DNA of 64,000 nt from Portulaca oleracea. Lineage: Eukaryota; Streptophyta; Magnoliopsida; Caryophyllales; Portulacaceae. A program made the position numbers and the translations under genes. Position 1 is the stretch's first letter, and every line of letters begins with the position of its first letter. The DNA lies in assembly GCA_029582165.1 (NCBI GenBank), contig CM055877.1:20992355-21056354 (forward strand), written 5' to 3'. Shown piece by piece: positions 58,502-64,000 of the stretch. Below the pieces are notes generated by a model that had not been told where the DNA came from, did no database searches, and saw only the letters and a list, made by a program, of their open reading frames with translations.

Positions 58502-59005
58502 CTTACAGTAATGGCATTAAGGACATTCTCGATGCGTGAGAACCGGCTCTCGTAGCCTCGGTTAGGGGCATCTTTGAGCGGGGATCCCATTGAAGTCCTT
58601 TGATGTCAGCTGGATTCCTCTCTGTTTGGATCGTTGGGATGTTCCATACCAAGAAGAATAGGTAGAGGACAGAATATGTTTGATTTTTTTTTTTTATGAG
58701 CTTGGTTCTTTGTGTTGGCTTGTGTTTGGCTCACGGTTTTGTGTAGCTATGCACAAGAGAGACAATAGATGACACCTTATTGTTGAAGAAGCAATACACA
58801 CCAATACCAAGAACACCACTCTCCAACAGGAAATCATCACAGTAGAGCCAGAACCTCACAATACTCTAATAGTCACTTGTTCAATGTCAAATTTTAATCC
58901 AACAAAGTAAACACGCAGGGAATGGGGGTCACCAATATGATCATACAATAGAGAATAACCAAATCAATTAAGAACAACAAAGATCAAGCAAGAGATAACC
59001 TGAGA
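58502..59005 (-). other. 5' leader region and possible Gag start of Tat-2
   Basis: Minus-strand frame from about 58,590 (MGSPLKDAPNRGYESRFSRI, then ENVLNAITVRP) reaches the LTR-B target site and would join the Gag at 57,231 with a frameshift. The rest is AT-rich leader. Confidence 0.4.
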
Positions 59006-59017
59006 GCTCTGATACCA
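59006..59017 (-). other. Primer binding site, initiator tRNA-Met type
   Basis: GCTCTGATACCA on the plus strand, two bases before an LTR start at 59,020 (TGGAGCG). It is unusual if the element is Tat-2, since Tat elements normally use other tRNAs; it may belong to a different element abutting Tat-2. Confidence 0.65.
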
Positions 59018-59019
59018 AA

Positions 59020-59978
59020 TGGAGCGTATGCGAAGTGGGAATAATAGAAATTCATGCTTGATAATAATAATGCCATTATTGTTCTTGAGGAATAAATAAC
59101 CGTAGACTTGAGAGAAGAGGAACACAATAATAACAACCCAATAACTGCACCAAAGAAAGCTTAATCACCTAGGAACTTGATATGTTCTTGGATAAAGCAT
59201 GATCCACCACCAAGAACTACCAACCTGCAATGACTAGATAAAGGAAAACCAACACTAATCAATAAAGGAATTACTTGATTTCACCACCATCAACAATGTA
59301 ATGGATAAAGAACATAATATTTTAGAGAGAGTTTTAAGTAGGTCTCAAAAATATCTTTTTAATTCGTCAAAAGCTAAGTCTCTCTCTTTTCCAATTAACC
59401 ATATATATGTAAGGATAGGGATAGAACCCCAAGAGAGATGAGCACAAAAAGGGCCATTAACCCAAGAGTTAATTGCATCTCAAAGCCTAATCTAACCCAA
59501 GAATACATTGGGAAGGAAAAGGCTTAAAACATAAATACATTGATTAGAAAAGAAAAGACAAAACTACCCTTAATGAGGAAAGGGGAAAAACTGAATCAGC
59601 AGGGTTGTCGCGCCCGCGACGTGTTGTCTTACACGAAACGGCACCTTTCGGATTTGGATATCGGGGGCGTGACGTCCTGCTCTTCAGCCCATCCGTGACT
59701 GGCTCGATGCTCCCCTTTCCTCCTCTCTTCTTCTCCTCCTAACCTCTTCTCTGATCTCGTTCTCCTTATTCTTGTCGATACAAAAAGAAAGCTCCTTTAG
59801 AGGCTACCATGGCCCATCCATTGGATGGTCATGATCACTCGGCTCGGCCTTGAGTCGATGTGGAATTGGAGCAATTCGTTCGAACGAGAAGCAACCCATT
59901 CGGCTCAAGTAATAAGGGCCGAGAAAGGAACCCGCGATGCTTCAATATGAGATAGAGAAAGTAGAAAAAGTGGGGACA
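59020..59978 (-). repeat. Probable 5' LTR on the minus strand
   Basis: Starts TGGAGCG beside the PBS; the right end is uncertain (GTGGGGACA at 59,978, or TTGGCA at 59,987). It contains GTCGCGCCCGCGAC near 59,607 and a degenerate inverted copy near 59,655. No partner LTR in the window. Confidence 0.5.
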
Positions 59979-59989
59979 TTGTTGGCAAC

Positions 59990-60436
59990 TATGTTATCAA
60001 AACCGAACCAGAGCAACCGGTTGATCCGTGACCCAGCAATTAGTCTAGTTCGGCTCTTCAATCTATCAACTCACCTGGTTTAGCCACTAAAAACTGGAGA
60101 AAAAAACTGGTCAACCCGATTGACTTATTAAATCGCGACTAGACCATTTTTTCTTTATTTTCATCATTTTTTATACGAAGCTCAATTTTGCTCACCTTGC
60201 TCTCGATCTCAAGTTGTGCTGCTTATGATAATCGTATGATCTAGGATCGAATTTGGCTACCTATAATATCATATCGAGTTTGGTCCCCTATGATATCACA
60301 CTGACTTCTGAAATTTTTATTGGAGGAGGTTGCAGTACATGGATTGAGAAATGAACGATGCAATGGTATAGCAGCTAGATTCTTAATTAAGATGATTTTT
60401 ACGAGAGAGGAGAGATGAGAGATCTAGCTATGGAGG

Positions 60437-60499
<63 letters not shown>

Positions 60500-60667
60500 G
60501 CTGCGGCATGGAGCAAAACGTAAGAGTAGGGTTAGATGTTACTGATTAGTAAGACCTTGGTGATATATTTCATTTCTTTTTCCTTATTTTTGGATAAAAT
60601 ATCTCTCCTTCCTATATATCTATGGTAGTTTAGCCTATTTGGGTATACATGGTGTTTTTTATTTAAC

Positions 60668-60714
<47 letters not shown>

Positions 60715-60931
60715 CGAATAGATCACATGAGCATGGGCTTTATATGAACATGTGAACATCAAAGCATTTCTGGCGAACATCAAGTATTATTTTAATGGAC
60801 ATCAAATATCCAACTTCATATCCACCATTCATATTTGAAGTCCATTAAAATAATATTTGATGTCCGTCAGAAATGCTTTGATGCTCACATGCTTATATAA
60901 GGCTCATGCTCATGTGATCTATTCCCATATA

Positions 60932-61010
<79 letters not shown>

Positions 61011-61205
61011 TTATTAGCGATATTCCTTTTTGGAATTTTTTTTTTTTTTGTAGTTAAAACATACTTTAGGAAATATATGAATTTTTTTCCTAATCAACAC
61101 CGGGTCATGCCAGTTTTGACCGAAACAATCAGTAATTCGGATTAATCAACTTAACCCGGTCAAAATAGCCCAACTAGTTAGACCATTGACCCATTGGGTG
61201 ATCTG
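59990..61205. mobile_element. Degenerate TIR element with microsatellites
   Basis: Left sequence (AAAACCGAACC ... GACCCAG ... GTCTAGTTCGGCT) is weakly repeated in inverted orientation near 61,140-61,200. No transposase. The interior has (GA)n at 60,441-60,496 and (TA)n blocks. Both superfamily and ends are uncertain. Confidence 0.3.
60713..60925. mobile_element. Hairpin MITE inserted in a (TA)n tract (Micron-like)
   Basis: Arms of about 90 bp: GAATAGATCACATGAGCATG at 60,715 is repeated inverted at the right end (60,923), with the arms running to a loop of about 25 nt near 60,807-60,835. The element is flanked on both sides by TA repeats (about 60,672-60,712 and 60,926-61,008). Micron elements of rice show the same preference for (TA)n. 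Confidence 0.75.
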
Positions 61206-61271
61206 GGAAATTATGGAGTTGTAGGAGACACCCATGCAAAGTCCATGCCCATGTGTAAGCACTAGGTTCCC

Positions 61272-61970
61272 ACGACCTCTCGACTTCTTCTAACCCAACC
61301 CCACCATTTGTGGTCGTCGTCTCTGGTCATCGGAGAGTTCATTGGCCTCCCGGGAAGTCAATGCTCCAGTTGTCGGACTATGCACGCCTCTACCTCCTTT
61401 CCACGACCCTTCACCTCCTCTCTAATCAACCCTGCTTTTGCCTCCCCACCGTCCTTAGTCGCCGGGGGTTCATCGAGTTTGCGGAGGTTGAAGCTCCAGT
61501 TGTTGGGTTGCGCGTCGCTCCACCTTCTCTCTCCCGGCTCTTCTATTGCTCAAGTCTCCAAGTGCTTTGTTCTGCTCTTTAATACGGTCTTGTGCTAGGT
61601 TGAGTTTCGAGATTCGTTGGGAAGGGTTTACTTTGTCGTGTCTTCAGATTTTCTGTTGAGGAATCTGGGTTTGTGATTTTATGTTGGGCTCCCTTCCTAA
61701 TTGTTTTGATCATGGATTGCGACCGATTTCTTGACAGGTTTAAGGTGCTAAAAATTGAGCTTGAAAGTCTTATTTTCTCCATTTCTTTGGAGAATATTTC
61801 TTAAAAGGTGGTGTGTCTGGCCTCTGTGCGGAGGACTTGTGAAATTATTGTTGTGTTAAAACAGTTGGGTGGGGTTTATGAAGGATTGTTGACTCAATCT
61901 CATTTTCACAACCATCTATTTAATGGTGATATGTTGTTGTCGATGAATTGCCTTTTTAGGCTGGCCCTTT
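61272..61970 (+). other. GC-richer leader with an internal duplication
   Basis: Two related stretches, near 61,336-61,400 and 61,468-61,530, share GTTCAT, then GAAGTCAATGCTCCAGTTGT or a close variant. This looks like the 5' leader of the RRM-containing unit that follows. A short frame from about 61,711 ends at 61,803. Confidence 0.35.
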
Positions 61971-62935
61971 TGTGTCTGAATTACCTATAAAGGATAACCA
62001 TTTGTATTCTTTATTTATTCATAATCTACCTATCAATATGGGTAGCTCGAGGCTCAAAAGTGTGTTTAGCAAGTTCAGTGGCGGTATTGATGCATATATC
62101 CCCGCAAAATTGGCTAAAATCGTAGAAAATTTGGTTTTGTGCGGCATGCAAATAGGGATGATGGGAGAAAAGTTATTAATGGATGAACCTTAGAATTGTC
62201 GATCACAGGAAACACTTTGTTTCCTGGGCTAAATTCAATAAAAAGCAAGTTGTCAGACCTCTTGCTGCTACAAAACATGCACGGATGTGGGTCCCCAAAA
62301 AGAATAATGGTGATGATCTTATTTCGAATGATTTGAATGTCTCGTCCCCCAATCGTGAGCTTAATAGCGGGTTGAGGAATATTGGAAAAAATGACACGCT
62401 TGTGCCCAACTCTCTTGAAGCATCCGCTAGTAACGAGCTTGGGGCTGCTTCTAGCAAGGCCATTACGAATCCTATTAATGTAGTTATGGATAACAACAAG
62501 CATGCAAGAGATCTTATAGGTGATTTGTAAGGATGCTTTTTTGAGTGGATCCAAAATAAATGGGGTGCACGTTAGGGATTGGAGGCAGACTCTGACGGTG
62601 ACCGTACTCATAGTAACCTGGTTGGATCCTTTGATGGTGTGGTTGAGTCTGACGTTTTTAATGATCTTGAGGACTTTATCATTCAGGCTTCGAAGGGTAG
62701 GGCCAGGAGTAAGAGAAAACATAACATGTCGATAAAATTTAAGTGACAACGTGTCAGAAAAACATCTTATAGAGTTGCTCTTAACCGAAAGGATGGTCAG
62801 AAAGTTAAAAAGATTAGGCAAGCGAATATCTTGAAAAATGACAGTCTTGATGATATTATTGTTGAAATTGACCGGAGGGCAATGATTATTGGCAATGATA
62901 TTGAAGCGCGAGTCATCGATGACCCACCCAACTAA
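61971..62935 (+). pseudogene. RRM-containing ORF1-like retroelement protein, frame-shifted
   Basis: YSLFIHNLPINMGSSRLKSV followed by FSKFSGGIDAYIP is the first half of an RNA-recognition motif (RNP2 LFIHNL). After a frameshift near 62,105, KFGFVRHANRDDGRKVING (RNP1) completes it. A Ser/Asn/Asp-rich linker follows, then a basic tail (RARSKRKHNMSIKFK), and the last frame ends RVIDDPPN at about 62,932. Plant LINE ORF1 proteins and some RNA-binding proteins have this layout. A run of A at about 63,103 could be a poly(A) end. No reverse transcriptase is visible. Confidence 0.5.
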
Positions 62936-63330
62936 AGTTGCTGATCTTTTAATATAGTAATTGAGATATGAATGTTATTTTGATTATCGTGGGCTAGCAA
63001 GTCCTTGTTAGCTCACTTTTGTTTCACTGTATTTGTTTGGTCGCTATTTTGTAATGTTATTTTGCTCCTTTTGTGAACTTTAAGCCTTGACATTCAATTG
63101 GGAAAAAAAAAAGGATAACTGATCCGGTTTTGACAAAATAGGTTGACAAGTGAGATGATGATGATGTGCTCTCACTCAGTAAGAAATTCCTCATCAGATC
63201 ATCATAGTCAAACACAGCATGTGATTCCAAGTTACAGTCAGCATTCAAGAAACCAATACACATGATACATGGGATGGCTGTAAATGTAATACATAGATCA
63301 ACTATTATCAGTAAGTACATCATACATGGA
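62936..63330. other. 3' flank of the ORF1-like unit
   Basis: T-rich 3' UTR-like sequence, an A10 run near 63,103, then unremarkable sequence up to the next transposon end. No gene. Confidence 0.5.
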
Positions 63331-64000
63331 TGCAAAAAATTGTTAAGGGGTGTCATACATTCTGAAAAGTGACTATTTGGGGACCAGATTGTATAAGTAA
63401 TTGGCTACCTGGGGTATTTCCGTCCAAAACTAACGGAAACCGTTAAAATAGCCCTGAGTCAAACTTTTTTCTGATTTTGGGAAGCTTGAGTGACGAAAAT
63501 ACCCTCTTTAGTCCACATAATCTTCCTCCTTCGCACCCCCATCTTCCTCGCAACGATTCGAAGCATCAAATTGCACAGCTCACATTTGAGCAACCATTAC
63601 CTTGTTTCAAATCGCAATTGCTAAAAACACAACAATGAAAACCTAATTTAACAACACAAATGCGAAACAAAAATCCACGATTCTAACCAAATTACGAAGT
63701 GGATGGATCGTCGATCTTGAGAGGAGTGTAAGATGAAGATCGGTGAGAATTCAGTGAAGTCATCTCGATCACCGGACCTCCGGCCGGCGCCGGACATTAA
63801 CGAGGAATCCGCACTCGAATCGCTTTGATTGCATCTCTATGCTTCCCGAATACCTGCTCGATTTACGGTAGCCATTACCGCAGAATCGAGATCGAAGTGA
63901 CACAGAAAAGGGGGTTTCAATTGTGAGAAATTAGGGTTTAGGGATTTTGATGAGGATTTGTATGATGATCAAGTGAGGAATACGATGAAGAAATGGTCGA
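63331..64000. mobile_element. Second Pack-MULE-like element, left end, running off the window
   Basis: Begins with GGGGTGTCATACATTC and shares about 180 bp with the left end of the 27.0-kb element: GTGACTATTTGGGGACCA, then AATAGCC, GAGTCAA, GAGTGACGAAAATACCC. The interior on the minus strand looks like a captured transcript leader plus first exon, with a GT donor-like site at about 63,697. The product is not recognised. The right end lies outside the window. Confidence 0.6.

Overview
The window is nuclear DNA of a flowering plant, probably a eudicot. It is AT-rich intergenic sequence made almost entirely of transposable elements. The evidence is plant-type Ty3/gypsy, Athila-like, Tat-like and copia retrotransposons, Mutator-like transposons, plant mobile domain (PMD) genes, MITEs, and a captured piece of an organellar tyrosyl-tRNA synthetase gene. 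I see no intact host gene, rRNA, tRNA or CRISPR array. The species cannot be named from the sequence.

Layout, left to right. (1) 1-26,210 is an old PMD gene on the + strand (PMD-2). Its promoter and first exon start lie at the left edge, part of exon 1 and intron 1 lie at about 10.95-11.51 kb, and later exons lie at 24.9-26.2 kb. It was split by a microsatellite-rich foldback element, by gypsy-1 (1619-10888, LTRs longer than its interior) and by gypsy-2 (11509-24794). Gypsy-2 itself holds a Tourist-like MITE, a copia element and a Mutator-like element. (2) 27.0-28.5 kb is a Pack-MULE-like transposon carrying a frameshifted tyrosyl-tRNA synthetase fragment. A second element with the same ends starts at 63.3 kb. 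(3) 29.0-38.4 kb is a decayed MULE transposase with an OTU-like domain, split by the non-autonomous Athila-like element Athila-1 (31245-37562). (4) 38.6-60 kb is a stack of insertions: Tat-2 (minus strand) contains Tat-1 (38822-55568); the 3' LTR of Tat-1 contains solo LTR-A; LTR-A contains Athila-2 (45577-53586). Solo LTR-B (57238-58496) sits in the 5' part of Tat-2. (5) 60-64 kb holds a degenerate TIR element, a hairpin MITE inside a (TA)n tract, an RRM/ORF1-like retroelement fragment and the second Pack-MULE end.

Most element boundaries were fixed by TG...CA ends plus 5-bp target duplications: CATAC, ATTGA, CCCAC, GATAC, ACAAT, TGTTG and ATGGT. The order of events can therefore be read directly.

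The most interesting signal is not a gene. At least five unrelated LTR families each carry their own short G/C-rich interrupted palindrome, in several copies, in the LTR. In four of the five the copies lie upstream of a recognisable TATA box (in Athila-2 the TATA box is unclear). The copies come in pairs whose starts are almost always 21 bp apart (range 20-22), and the pairs recur every 70-100 bp. Tat-1 carries single 18-20 bp palindromes about 75-81 bp apart, both upstream of its LTR promoter and around the promoter and first intron of a six-exon PMD gene that it carries in antisense. PMD-2 shows the same layout with a different palindrome. This looks like element-specific cis-regulatory architecture, possibly coupled to an element-encoded nuclear protein. 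That last step is inference.
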